DNA of 33,548 bases from Herbiconiux sp. (GCF_023264895.1 NZ_JAHFUY010000046.1:1-33548); one strand, 5' to 3'; counted from the stretch's first letter, positions 13,889 through 22,323 are shown. Numbers and translations are program-made. Notes: a model not told the origin generated them from the sequence alone.

Positions 13889-14449
13889 CTACTCGAAGTT
13901 GCGGTGGCGGGCGACGAGGTCTTCGAACCGAGCACCGGTGCGTCGCACGAGCATGAGGTAGAGCACGTCCCAGAAGATCCAGAGCGACTGCTCGAACAGG
14001 CTGCCCATCGCCTGGATCGTGGGGACGACGTCGCCCTCGGCGCCGTAGGTGTGCGCCGGGATCGTGAGCACGATGTCGGCCAGCCTGGCGGTGGGGCCGT
14101 CCGGGATCGCGGTGGCGACGAGCAGGGTCGCACCGGTCTTCTTGACCTGTTCGGCGATGTAGTGCAGGTGCGGGATGTTCGCGGGCCCGGTGGGCATGAT
14201 GAACAGGTCGTCGGCGGTGACCGCCGGCGTGGTGTCGTCCCAGCCCCAGTGCACGGTCTTGCCGAAATGGGTCAGCCGCATCGCGAACGCCTTGGAGCCG
14301 AGGCCCTCCCGCCCGATACCGAGCACGAAGATGCGCTGGTGCTTCTCGAGCGCGTCGAGCGCCGCCTCGATGCTGTCGAGCGGCACGCGGCGGAACACCT
14401 CGCCCAGCTCCTCGACGACGGTCGCACTGATCTCGCGGAACTCAGACAT
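13889..14449 (-). CDS. HxlB-like SIS-domain protein (6-phospho-3-hexuloisomerase family)
   Basis: The protein is 186 residues from an ATG behind GAGGAAGGACAG. Length and sequence follow 6-phospho-3-hexuloisomerase: IFVLGIGREGLGSKAFAMRL (40-59), His61, and the C-terminal PTIQAMGSLFEQSL (143-156) with Glu153 and the ending ARHRNFE. However, the loop that in HxlB reads like GSGSGETK and holds the sugar phosphate is replaced here by PTGPANIPH (86-94), without serines. A changed substrate or a non-phosphorylated ligand is possible. It follows the ABC permease gene by 88 bp in the same operon. Isomerisation of a ketose phosphate is the default inference, with the lost loop as a caution. Confidence 0.85.
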   Translation of the reverse strand: MSEFREISATVVEELGEVFRRVPLDSIEAALDALEKHQRIFVLGIGREGLGSKAFAMRLTHFGKTVHWGWDDTTPAVTADDLFIMPTGPANIPHLHYIAEQVKKTGATLLVATAIPDGPTARLADIVLTIPAHTYGAEGDVVPTIQAMGSLFEQSLWIFWDVLYLMLVRRTGARFEDLVARHRNFE

Positions 14450-14537
14450 CCGCTGTCCTTCCTCTTGCAGCCTCGCGGCTCGGGTTGTTCTGTGACGATG
14501 GCATGGCCGGGGCCACGACCGGGGCCCGGGGCCGGCT

Positions 14538-15569
14538 TCAGCGTAGGCCGGGCTTGGCCCCGAAGCGGCCCACCAGCAGGGCGATCAGGATCACGGCACC
14601 GTAGACGGCATTGATCCAGAAGGTCGGGACGCCGGCCAGGGTGAGCACGTTGGTGAGGGTTCCGAGCAGCAGCACGCCCATCAGGGCTCCGATGATGCGC
14701 CCCTGCCCTCCGGTGAGCTGCACCCCGCCGATCACGGCGGCGGCCAGCGCACTGAAGATCATGTTCTCGCCCATGCCGCTCGTGACCGAGGCGAGACGGC
14801 CGGCGAGCATGAGGCCGGCGAACGCCGCGAGGGTGCTGGCGGCCACGAAGGCCGTGATCAGCACGAAGTCGACGCGGATGCCCGCGGCCTTGGCGGCGTC
14901 GGCGTTGCCGCCGATGGCGTAGAGCGCGCGCCCCCACGAGGTGTAGCGCAGCACCAGCCCGGCGATCACGAACAGGATGGCCGTGACCCAGATGGCCGCG
15001 GGAACCCCGGCCCACCGCGCGGAGCCGATGTAGCGGAAGGCCTCGGGGAGGCCGGCCAGCGTCTTGCCCTGACTGATGCCGAGGGTGATGCCGCGCAGGA
15101 GGATGAGCATCGCGAGCGTCACGATGAACGGATCGAGCTTCACCTTCACGACCATGAAGCCGTTGAAGAGCCCGATGCCGGCGCCGATCACGAGGGTGAT
15201 CAGGATGGCCAGCAGCGGATCGATGTCGGTTCCGAGACCGCCCACGGCGGCGGGGATGACGAGCCAGGCGGCCACCATCGGCGCGAGCCCCACGGTCGAC
15301 TCGAGCGAGATGTCGAGCTTTCCGGTGAGCAGGATCAGGGTCAGGCCGATCACCACGATGCCGAGCTCGGCCGACTGGCGGAGGATCAGGGTGAGGTTGG
15401 CGGCCGAGAGGAAGGCCGGGCTGACCAGAGCACCCACGACGATCACGATGGCGAGGCCCGGCAGCACGCTGAGCTCACGCACGTTCTGCACGACGGCGCC
15501 GAACGCGCGGTTCTTCGGCGCGGAGGCACTTCTGGGCTTGGCGGATGCGGGGGCGGTGGTGTTCGTCAT
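14538..15569 (-). CDS. Sugar ABC transporter permease (RbsC-type)
   Basis: The protein is 343 residues. The ATG at 15567-15569 is chosen because GGAGTGA lies at the right distance; a GTG at 15578 overlapping the ATPase stop is an alternative. The sequence is highly hydrophobic with about eight to ten membrane helices. It carries the RbsC/AraH family hallmarks: LTLILLTGKLDISLES, FNGFMVVKVKLDPFIVTLAML, YAIGGNADAAKAAGI (cytoplasmic coupling loop) and GGQGRIIGALMGVLLLGTL. A basic N-terminus of about 25 residues is cytoplasmic. It forms the channel for the sugar bound by the lipoprotein at 17175-18248, powered by the fused ATPase upstream. Confidence 0.95.
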   Translation of the reverse strand: MTNTTAPASAKPRSASAPKNRAFGAVVQNVRELSVLPGLAIVIVVGALVSPAFLSAANLTLILRQSAELGIVVIGLTLILLTGKLDISLESTVGLAPMVAAWLVIPAAVGGLGTDIDPLLAILITLVIGAGIGLFNGFMVVKVKLDPFIVTLAMLILLRGITLGISQGKTLAGLPEAFRYIGSARWAGVPAAIWVTAILFVIAGLVLRYTSWGRALYAIGGNADAAKAAGIRVDFVLITAFVAASTLAAFAGLMLAGRLASVTSGMGENMIFSALAAAVIGGVQLTGGQGRIIGALMGVLLLGTLTNVLTLAGVPTFWINAVYGAVILIALLVGRFGAKPGLR

Positions 15570-15574
15570 GGTCT

Positions 15575-17083
15575 TCACTCCAGGCCTTCGATGGCTCTCA
15601 CGATGTCTTCTTCGATCGGCTCCGAGAGCGCGGCGGCGATCCGCCCCTCTCGCATGATGAGGACGCGGGAGCTGACGAGCAGCTCCTCCACGTCATCCGA
15701 GATGAGCACCACGGCCACGCCTTCGGCGAGCGCGCGGAGCATCAGGGCGTAGATGGCGTCCTTCGCGGCGATGTCGACGCCGGCCGTGGGCGAGATCAGC
15801 ACCAGCACCCGCGGCTTCCGGGCGAGGGCCCGCGCCAGGACCACCTTCTGCTGGTTGCCGCCTGACAGTCCCGAGACCGCGAGCGACGGATTCGGCGGCA
15901 CCAGTGCGACGTCCTGGATCAGCTTCTCCGAGATCGAGGTGCGGCGGCGGGGTGAGAACACGCCGGCGGGGGCGATCTGATCCATGATGCCCATGGTCAT
16001 GTTCTCGGCCACGCTCAGCTGCGGCACGTAGCCGTCGCGGTGGCGGTCGGCCGGCACGAACCCGATCCCGGCGCGCTGGCTCGTCTTCACGTTCCCGGTG
16101 GCCAGGCGCTCGCCGTCGACGAGGATGTCGCCGCCGGACGATCGGCGGAGGCCGGCGATGACCTCGCCGACCGAGTACTTACCCGACCCGCCGCTGCCGC
16201 CGATGGCGACGAGCTCGCCGGGCGCGACGTCGAACGAGATGTCGGTGAAGGCTCCGCCCTTGTCGCTGACGCCCTTGAGCGAGAGGGCCGGCGGGCCGGT
16301 CAGCGAGGTCGACTTGGTGTCGGCGCGGTGACGCTGCTGCTCCTGGCCGGCCAGCAGGGCCTCGACCAGATCGTCGGAGCGGATGTCGGCACCCGTGCGC
16401 GACCAGAGCAGTCTGCCGTCGCGCAGCACCGAGGCGGAGTCGCAGATGGCGGTGACCTCGCGGAGGAAGTGCGAGACGAAGACGAACGTGACGCCCGACT
16501 GCTGCAGCTCCTGCACCTTGTCGAACAGCCTCCGGATGGCGGCACCCTCCAGCTGCACGGTGGGCTCGTCGAGCAGCACGATACGGCTGCCGGCCTCGAG
16601 CGCCTTGGCGATCGTGAGCATCTGACGCTCCTCGATCGGAGCGTCGGAGAGCAGGGTGCGGGGATTGAGCTGGATGTTCCACGCCGAGAGGATCCGCTCG
16701 GCCTCGCTCTGCATGAGGCGCCACGACACCTTGACGCCGGCGGTGGGCAGGCGGCCCGCGAAGAGGTTCTCGGCCACGGTGAGGTTGGCGAACACGGAGG
16801 GCCGCTGGTAGACGCAGGCCACCTGGTGCTGCCAGGCCTTCGGATCCGATGCCGAAGGGGCGGGTTCGCCGAAGAAGCTCAGCGACCCGGTGTCCGGCTG
16901 CTCGAGGCCGGTGATCATGCGCAGCAGAGTCGACTTGCCGGCGCCGTTCCGGCCGATCAGGCCGTGCACCTGACCGGGGAGGATCGACACGGAGACGTCC
17001 TGCAGCGCTTTCGTGGCACCGTACGTCTTGCTCACGCCGTCGATGCGGATGGCGGGGACGGGGCCCGGTGAGGTGGTGGTCAT
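15575..17083 (-). CDS. Sugar ABC transporter ATP-binding protein, fused two-domain (RbsA/MglA-type), with degenerate second site
   Basis: The protein is 502 residues from an ATG behind GGAGACGTC. Domain 1 has a normal Walker A (GRNGAGKST, 44-52), Walker B RIVLLDEPT (167-175) and H-loop His205, but its signature region reads SDAPIEERQ instead of LSxGQ. Domain 2 has a perfect signature LSGGNQQK (406-413). Its Walker A is GGSGGSGKYS (295-304, with Tyr after the Lys), and its Walker B reads VLVLISPT (426-433), so the usual Asp-Glu pair is Ile430-Ser431. One composite ATP site should be active and the other should not hydrolyse. RbsA-type proteins normally carry an altered Walker A in domain 2; losing the DE pair goes further. 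Confidence 0.93.
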   Translation of the reverse strand: MTTTSPGPVPAIRIDGVSKTYGATKALQDVSVSILPGQVHGLIGRNGAGKSTLLRMITGLEQPDTGSLSFFGEPAPSASDPKAWQHQVACVYQRPSVFANLTVAENLFAGRLPTAGVKVSWRLMQSEAERILSAWNIQLNPRTLLSDAPIEERQMLTIAKALEAGSRIVLLDEPTVQLEGAAIRRLFDKVQELQQSGVTFVFVSHFLREVTAICDSASVLRDGRLLWSRTGADIRSDDLVEALLAGQEQQRHRADTKSTSLTGPPALSLKGVSDKGGAFTDISFDVAPGELVAIGGSGGSGKYSVGEVIAGLRRSSGGDILVDGERLATGNVKTSQRAGIGFVPADRHRDGYVPQLSVAENMTMGIMDQIAPAGVFSPRRRTSISEKLIQDVALVPPNPSLAVSGLSGGNQQKVVLARALARKPRVLVLISPTAGVDIAAKDAIYALMLRALAEGVAVVLISDDVEELLVSSRVLIMREGRIAAALSEPIEEDIVRAIEGLE

Positions 17084-17136
17084 GACGTCTCCGTCTCGGA
17101 TCTCTGGTCCGGTCGTTCGGCTTGCGGGTGATCGGG

Positions 17137-17166
17137 GTCCGGGTGCCGCCTGGGCGGCACCCGGAC
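17137..17166 (-). other. Strong intercistronic stem-loop after the binding-protein gene
   Basis: GTCCGGGTGCCGCC-tg-GGCGGCACCCGGAC is a perfect 14-bp inverted repeat. It begins eight bases past the stop codon of the binding-protein gene (17175) and lies ahead of the ATPase gene (17083). No T-run follows. Stem-loops at this place in sugar ABC operons protect the binding-protein mRNA end or cause partial termination, giving more binding protein than ATPase and permease. Confidence 0.8.
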
Positions 17167-17174
17167 GCTCGGGG

Positions 17175-18248
17175 CTACTCCGCGACGCCGAAGGCCTGCA
17201 GGGCGAACTCCTTGTTGCCCCACAGCTCCGGGTCGTCGACGTTCTCGGCCGTCACGACGGGGGTCGGGAGCAGGTCGACGAGGTTGCCGTTCCGCTCCTC
17301 GATCACGCTGCCGTGGTCGGTCTCGCCCGCCTCGAAGGTCTCACCGCTGATCGCACGGGTGAGGTACTCGACGCCGTAGTCGATGTAGTCGGTCATCGGC
17401 TGCGCCACCGCGGCATCGAGCCAGCCGTCGCGGATCGCGGTCATCGCCATCGGGCTGGCGTCGACGGAGACCTGCACGACGTGGCCCTCCTCCCCCACGG
17501 GGACGAGCTTGCCGAGCGACTCGAGCGTGTCGAGGATCGTGGGGAAGAACGTGGCATCGCTCTGGTTGTAGATGCCCGCGATGTTGTCGTACTGGTTCAT
17601 CGCCGTCTCGATACCGGATGCCGCCTTCGCCGGGTCCCACTCGGTGGCGACGTTGACGAGCTTCACATCGGGGTAGTTCTCGGCCATGCAGTCGTTGAAC
17701 CCGTTGGTGCGGTCGCGGCCGTTGGAGGTGACCGGGTCGCCGTCCAGGGTGATGACGGCGTCGCCGGCCTCCACGCGGCTTCCCATCTCCTCGCAGGCGA
17801 GCGCGCCCATGTTGACGTTGTCAGCACGCACGATCATCGCGATGCTGCCCGAGGCGGGCGCCTCGTCGATCGCGACGATCGGCACGCTCGCGTCGTTGGC
17901 GTACTCGATGGCGGGCACGATGGCATCCGCGTCGCCGACCGAGATGACGAGGCCGTTGGCGCCCTTGTTGATGAGCGTCTGGATGTCGGTCAGCTGCTGG
18001 GCGGCGTCCCGGTCGGCGTTGGTCGCCGGAATGGTGCCGTAGCCGAGCTCGGCGAAGCGCTCCATCGAGCCGACGTTCTCGGCGTTCTGGAACGGGTCGG
18101 TGTGCGGCTGGGAATAGCTGAGCAGGACCTCGGACTTGGGGGTGTCGGCGTCGACCCCCGCGGATCCTTCGCTCGCGCATCCGGCGAGCAGCAGGGTGCT
18201 CGCGCTCAGGCCGGCGAGCACGGCTCCCGTTTTGGCTGCGATTCGCAT
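17175..18248 (-). CDS. Sugar ABC transporter substrate-binding lipoprotein (RbsB-type, Peripla_BP_4)
   Basis: The protein is 357 residues from an ATG behind AGAGGAAG. A short lipoprotein signal (MRIAAKTGAVLAGLSAS, then LLLAGC) places Cys24 as the lipidated residue, so it is anchored outside the membrane. The mature protein has the RbsB-like two-lobe fold: DIQTLINKGANGLVISVGDA, VPIVAIDEAPASG, DPVTSNGRDRTNGFNDCM, IAGIYNQSDATFFP and AVAQPMTDYIDYG. It differs enough from RbsB that ribose need not be the ligand. It is the first gene of the minus-strand operon, divergent from the aldolase gene, with operators between. Its ligand defines the island's substrate. Confidence 0.94.
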   Translation of the reverse strand: MRIAAKTGAVLAGLSASTLLLAGCASEGSAGVDADTPKSEVLLSYSQPHTDPFQNAENVGSMERFAELGYGTIPATNADRDAAQQLTDIQTLINKGANGLVISVGDADAIVPAIEYANDASVPIVAIDEAPASGSIAMIVRADNVNMGALACEEMGSRVEAGDAVITLDGDPVTSNGRDRTNGFNDCMAENYPDVKLVNVATEWDPAKAASGIETAMNQYDNIAGIYNQSDATFFPTILDTLESLGKLVPVGEEGHVVQVSVDASPMAMTAIRDGWLDAAVAQPMTDYIDYGVEYLTRAISGETFEAGETDHGSVIEERNGNLVDLLPTPVVTAENVDDPELWGNKEFALQAFGVAE

Positions 18249-18328
18249 TGCAGACTTCCTCTCTGAAGTGGCAGGACTACGGATGTCCCGGCGGTGCGCG
18301 GGGCTCTCCGGACTATTTGGTACGGCTT

Positions 18329-18368
18329 GTACGTACGGAACATACATGGCGTCCATCCGGTTTGTAAA
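18329..18368 (-). promoter_or_regulatory. Promoter of the binding-protein operon with GTACGTAC operator
   Basis: On the minus strand TTTACA (18363-18368) and TATGTT (18339-18344) are separated by 18 bp. The predicted transcription start is near 18332, inside the palindrome GTACGTAC (18329-18336). A repressor on this site would block initiation. Confidence 0.6.
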
Positions 18369-18405
18369 GCCGTCGCGATCCGGACTCGAATCCACCCAAG
18401 ATGAA

Positions 18406-18449
18406 TTGTACGTACAGACTCGACAATACGTACGTTTTCGCATTATGGT
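18406..18449 (+). promoter_or_regulatory. Aldolase/kinase operon promoter with paired operators
   Basis: TCGACA (18420-18425) and TATGGT (18444-18449) form a likely promoter with 18-bp spacing. The perfect palindrome TGTACGTACA (18407-18416) and ACGTACGT (18428-18435) lie on either side of the -35 box, with centres 20 bp apart, two helix turns. The element ACAGACTCGACAA (18414-18426), shared with the GntR-1 upstream region, covers the -35 box. Tight control by one or both GntR/UTRA proteins is the likely meaning. The remaining part of the 248-bp gap shows no other clear element. Confidence 0.6.
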
Positions 18450-18496
18450 GACTCCGCGAACAGCGCCGCGCTGTTTCTTCACTGAGGAGTGTTCAC

Positions 18497-19336
18497 ATGG
18501 CTCTGGTCTCCGGCATCGACGTGATCGAGGAGTGCACCTCGCGCCGCCTCGTGGCGGGTGCGTTCAACACCACCAACCTCGAGACCACGATGGGCATCAT
18601 CGATGCGGTGGAGCGGGTGGGCGTGCCGACCTTCATCCAGGTGGCGCCCACCAACGTCGCGCTCTCGGGGTACGAGTACATCTACGACATGGTCGCCCGC
18701 CGGCTCTCGACCGCGAAGACCCCGGTGGCGCTGCACCTCGACCACGGGAAGTCGATCCAGTCGGTCGAGGATGCGCTGGCCGCGCGATTCACCTCGATCA
18801 TGATCGACGACTCCGAGGCCGCCTACGACGACAACGTCGCCACCTCCGCGCGAGCCCGCGAGCTCACCCCCCGCTCGCTGGCGCTCGAGTCCGAGCTCGG
18901 CAGCATCGGCGGCAAGGAGGACGACGTGGCGCCGGAGTTCGCCGCCACCACCGATCCCGCCCAGGTGGCGCACTTCGTCGAGGCCACGGGCACCGACATG
19001 CTCGCCGTCTCGGTCGGGAACCAGCACGGCTACGTGCCGAACGCGAGAATCGACTTCGACCTGCTGTCCGAGGTGCGGGATGCCAGCCCCGTGCCGCTCG
19101 TCATCCACGGCGGCTCAGGGCTCCCCGCCGAGCAGCTCGGGCGCCTGCACGAGTTCAACGTGGTCAAGGTCAACGTGGCGAGCGATCTCCGCAACGCGAT
19201 GATCCGCTCGTTCGGTGAGGCCTACATCGCGAACCCCCGCGAGGTGTCGCTCATCCGGGTGTCGAAGGGCGCCGTCAAGGCGATCACCGACGTCGTGGAG
19301 GCGCGCATCCGCACCCTCAACCCCTCGGTGGCGTAG
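18497..19336 (+). CDS. Class II (metal-dependent) aldolase, tagatose-bisphosphate/fructose-bisphosphate type
   Basis: The protein is 279 residues from an ATG behind GAGGAG. It follows the GatY/KbaY branch: ALHLDHGKS with catalytic Asp82 and zinc ligand His83 (the same numbers as in AgaY tagatose-bisphosphate aldolase), Glu-rich ALESELGSIGGKED, VGNQHGYVP (His177) and VIHGGSGLP (His204). These residues bind Zn and a ketose bisphosphate or monophosphate, splitting it to dihydroxyacetone phosphate and an aldehyde. It opens the plus-strand operon and is followed ten bases later by an FGGY kinase. Which ketose phosphate it cleaves is undetermined; the three kinases downstream presumably supply it. 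Confidence 0.92.
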   Translation: MALVSGIDVIEECTSRRLVAGAFNTTNLETTMGIIDAVERVGVPTFIQVAPTNVALSGYEYIYDMVARRLSTAKTPVALHLDHGKSIQSVEDALAARFTSIMIDDSEAAYDDNVATSARARELTPRSLALESELGSIGGKEDDVAPEFAATTDPAQVAHFVEATGTDMLAVSVGNQHGYVPNARIDFDLLSEVRDASPVPLVIHGGSGLPAEQLGRLHEFNVVKVNVASDLRNAMIRSFGEAYIANPREVSLIRVSKGAVKAITDVVEARIRTLNPSVA

Positions 19337-19346
19337 GAGCCCGCCG

Positions 19347-20798
19347 ATGCTGCCGACGATCACGGTCGATGTGGGCACCACGAGCGTCAAGCTCTGCCTG
19401 TTCGACGCCGCGGGCGCACTTCAGGCGTCCGCGCGCGAGGCCACGCCGACCCGTGCCGACGCGTGGGGCGAGGTCTACGACCTCGAGGCCCTCGACGCCG
19501 TGCTGACCGGGTTCGTGGGCAGCCTCGACGCCGACGAGCGCCGCTCGGTGAAGCGGATCGCGATCACCGGCGTGGGTGAATCCGGCGGACTCGTGCGGGA
19601 GGACCTCTCGCTCGCCTCGCCGATGATCCTCTGGCACGATCACCGGGGTGCGGATCGCCTCTCAGGGCTGGATGCCGCGGCACGACGGGAGATCTACGCG
19701 GTCACCGGACTGCCCGTGAACGCGAACTACGGGCTGTCGAAGGTGGCCTGGGCGGTGGAGAACGCGGACGCCGGGAGCGCGGCCGATGCCCAGTGGCTGA
19801 ACATCTCGGAGTACCTCGCGGCACGCATGACCGGCGAGCGGTGGGCCGAGTACTCGCTCGCGAGCCGCACCCTCGCACTCGACCTCGGCACCCGCACCTG
19901 GTCGGCCTCGGTCGCCGGCCTCCTCGGCGTCGACGTGGGCGTCTTCCCACCCCTCCGGAGCGCCACCGAGGGCTCCCTCGTGACCGCCGCTTTCGCCCGC
20001 GCGACCGGCCTCGGCACCGACGTCGAGGTGCACGTGGCCGGACACGACCACGTCGTGGGCGCCGCCGGGTCGGGACTCGCCCGAGGCGAGCTGCTCAACT
20101 CCACCGGAACCACCGAGGGCCTGCTCGTGCTGCGCGAGGCTCCGAGCACCGATGTGCGCTCCGAGCGCGCGAAGCTCGCCAACGGGCTCTCCTCCACGGG
20201 CGGCGACGCGACGCTGTTCGCCTCCATCCCCACCGGCGGCTCGGCGTTCGCCACGCTGCAGAACATGCTCGGCCTCGACGCCGACGCCCTCACCGCCGTG
20301 GTGGCCCGGCTGCACGCCCGTTACCTGGCGGGCGAGATCGACCTGCGTGGCGTCCCACTCGTCCTTCCCGAGTTCCGCGGGAGCCCTCCTCCCACCAAGA
20401 ACGCGAAGGCCCGCGGCGTCATCGCCGGTCTCCACAGCGACACGACTCTCGACGAGATCGTCTTCGGCACCTTCCTCGGCATGGCGCTGCAGTTCCGCGA
20501 CGTGCTCGAGCTCTTCCCCGAGGAGCCCACCGCGATCAAGGTGATCGGCCCCGCGAGCCGCAACCCGCTCTGGCTGCAGCTGAAGGCCGACCTGCTCGAC
20601 GCCCCCCTCAGCGTCTCGCGGTTCCCCGAGGTCGTCTCGGTCGGGGCCCAGGCCCTGGCCTCGGGTGAGCGCCGCTCCTGGGCGGAGTGCGACCCCAGCG
20701 AGGTCGACCCCGATCAGGGGCGGGCCGCGACGCTCGCCGAGTGGCAGCACGGGGTCGCACCACTCTGGCAGCACCTGAAAGAGGGAGCGGAGCGATGA
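19347..20798 (+). CDS. FGGY-family carbohydrate kinase, copy 1
   Basis: The protein is 483 residues from the ATG at 19347 behind TAGGAG. The N-terminal ATPase-fold phosphate loop is ITVDVGTTSVKLCLFD; the sugar-binding part has ITGVGESGG and ILWHDHRGADR. The second domain starts at VHVAGHDHVVGAAGSG (general-base Asp in GHDH), then LLNSTGTTEGLLV and IKVIGPASRNPLWLQLKADL. It is most similar to copy 3 (22324-23781), sharing the GVGExG and GHDH motifs, and differs from the xylulokinase-like copy 2. The end overlaps the start of copy 2 (ATGA). It phosphorylates a sugar or polyol with ATP; the substrate cannot be assigned. Confidence 0.9.
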   Translation: MLPTITVDVGTTSVKLCLFDAAGALQASAREATPTRADAWGEVYDLEALDAVLTGFVGSLDADERRSVKRIAITGVGESGGLVREDLSLASPMILWHDHRGADRLSGLDAAARREIYAVTGLPVNANYGLSKVAWAVENADAGSAADAQWLNISEYLAARMTGERWAEYSLASRTLALDLGTRTWSASVAGLLGVDVGVFPPLRSATEGSLVTAAFARATGLGTDVEVHVAGHDHVVGAAGSGLARGELLNSTGTTEGLLVLREAPSTDVRSERAKLANGLSSTGGDATLFASIPTGGSAFATLQNMLGLDADALTAVVARLHARYLAGEIDLRGVPLVLPEFRGSPPPTKNAKARGVIAGLHSDTTLDEIVFGTFLGMALQFRDVLELFPEEPTAIKVIGPASRNPLWLQLKADLLDAPLSVSRFPEVVSVGAQALASGERRSWAECDPSEVDPDQGRAATLAEWQHGVAPLWQHLKEGAER

Positions 20799-22267
20799 CG
20801 CTGGTCGCAGGGATCGACTCGTCCACCCAGGCGTGCAAGGTCACCGTGCGCGATCTCGCCACGGGCCGGCGGGTGCGCGAGGGCAAGGCGGCGCATCCGC
20901 CCGACACCGTCGTCGACCCGGAGGTCTGGTGGACCGCCCTGCTCACGGCGGTGAACCGCGCCGGCGGGCTGAGCGACGTCTCGGCGGTCTCGGTCAGCGG
21001 TCAGCAGCACACGCCCGTCTTCCTCGATGCGGCGGGTGGAGCGGTGTGCGACTCTCCGCTCTGGAACGACACCGGCTCGCACGCGTCCATGGTGGCGCTC
21101 AACGACGAGCTCGGGCGTGAGACGTGGATCCGCCGCACCGGCATCCCGCTCACCCTCTCGGACACCGCGCCGAAGCTCCGCTGGCTCCGCGACACGCATC
21201 CGGCGGCTGCAGCGAGAACGGCGGCCGTCGCGGTCGTGCACGACTGGCTGACCTGGCGGCTGATGGGCGGTGGTCCGGGCACCGGGCGCCTCGACGAGCT
21301 GACGACCGACCGCTCCGAAGCCTCCGGCACCGCCTACTGGTCGCCGGAGACCGGTGAGTACACGATGGATCTCTTCGAGCACGCACTCGGCAAGCAGGCC
21401 CTGCTCCCCCGCATCCTCGGCCCGCTCGATGTCGCCGGCGTCGCCGGCCGCGGGCTCCCCGGCATTCCCGAGGGCATCCCGGTCGGCGTCGGCAGCGGCG
21501 ACAACGCCGCCGCCGCCCTCGCCCTCGGGCTCGGCACGGGCGACGCGGTGCTCTCGCTCGGCACGTCCGGTGTCGTGTACGCCCGCTCGGCGCATCCGGT
21601 GCACGACTTCGACGGCTACGTGTGCAGCTACGCGGATGCGACGGGCGACCACCTCCCGCTCGTCGCGACCCTCAACGCGGCCCGCAACTTCGATCTCGGC
21701 GCCGCCCTGCTCGGCTGCAGCTACGACGAGCTGTCCGACCTCGCGCTCGCGGCGCGCCCCGGCGCCGACGGCCTCACCCTGCTGCCCTACTTCGAGGGCG
21801 AGCGCACCCCCGACCTGCCCCACGAGCGCGGGTCGCTGCACCGGGCGTCGCTCACCAACTTCACGCGCGCGAACTTCGCCAGGGCCGTGTTCGAGGGCAC
21901 GCTCGCGAGCCAGGTGGCGATGCTCGACAACCTCTCGGCCTGCGATGTGCCGGTGGGCCGGCTCCTGCTCATCGGCGGTGCGGCCGGGAGCCTCGCCGTG
22001 CAGCGCATCCTCACCCAGCTCGTCGAGATCCCGGTGGCCGTGCCCTCGCCCGACGAGTACGTCACGAAGGGAGCGGCCATGCAGGCGGCGTCGACGCTCA
22101 CCGGGGAGTTCCCGGCCTGGGAGCTCACGGTGGCCGAGCTGCCTCAGGTGGCCCGCGAGACGCGGATCGCCGAGCAGCACGAGGCCGCGAAGGCAGCTCT
22201 CGGCTACACGCCCGAGGTGCCCGGTACGGCCCGGCGGCCCGCATCCGCCCTGCTGCCGAGCGCCTAG
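20795..22267 (+). CDS. Xylulokinase-like FGGY kinase, copy 2
   Basis: The protein is 490 residues from an ATG that overlaps the previous stop. Xylulokinase features are GIDSSTQACKVTVRD, VSVSGQQHTPVFLD, PLWNDTGSHASM, VVHDWLTWRLMGG, and DRSEASGTAYWSP. The second domain has VGSGDNAAAALALGLGTGDAVL (Asp of GSGDN is the likely base), VLSLGTSGVVYA and LLIGGAAGSLAVQ. D-xylulose to xylulose 5-phosphate is the reference reaction, but related kinases take other ketoses and polyols. It is the best annotated of the three and suggests that a pentulose-like compound is imported or formed. A 56-bp gap precedes the third kinase. Confidence 0.92.
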   Translation: MTLVAGIDSSTQACKVTVRDLATGRRVREGKAAHPPDTVVDPEVWWTALLTAVNRAGGLSDVSAVSVSGQQHTPVFLDAAGGAVCDSPLWNDTGSHASMVALNDELGRETWIRRTGIPLTLSDTAPKLRWLRDTHPAAAARTAAVAVVHDWLTWRLMGGGPGTGRLDELTTDRSEASGTAYWSPETGEYTMDLFEHALGKQALLPRILGPLDVAGVAGRGLPGIPEGIPVGVGSGDNAAAALALGLGTGDAVLSLGTSGVVYARSAHPVHDFDGYVCSYADATGDHLPLVATLNAARNFDLGAALLGCSYDELSDLALAARPGADGLTLLPYFEGERTPDLPHERGSLHRASLTNFTRANFARAVFEGTLASQVAMLDNLSACDVPVGRLLLIGGAAGSLAVQRILTQLVEIPVAVPSPDEYVTKGAAMQAASTLTGEFPAWELTVAELPQVARETRIAEQHEAAKAALGYTPEVPGTARRPASALLPSA

Positions 22268-22323
22268 CGACGACCCGTTCCGTGCGGGCCGATTAGGATC
22301 TCTACGGTCGGGCATCCTGGGAG

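Noticed and set aside
13889-14449. Ribulose-monophosphate formaldehyde pathway because of the HxlB-like protein
   Set aside because: There is no hexulose-6-phosphate synthase, and the sugar-phosphate loop is altered.
14500-14537. GC-rich tract between the permease and SIS genes as a terminator
   Set aside because: GGGGCC and GGCCGG blocks recur, but they do not form one clean stem and there is no T-run. A terminator here would separate genes of one operon.
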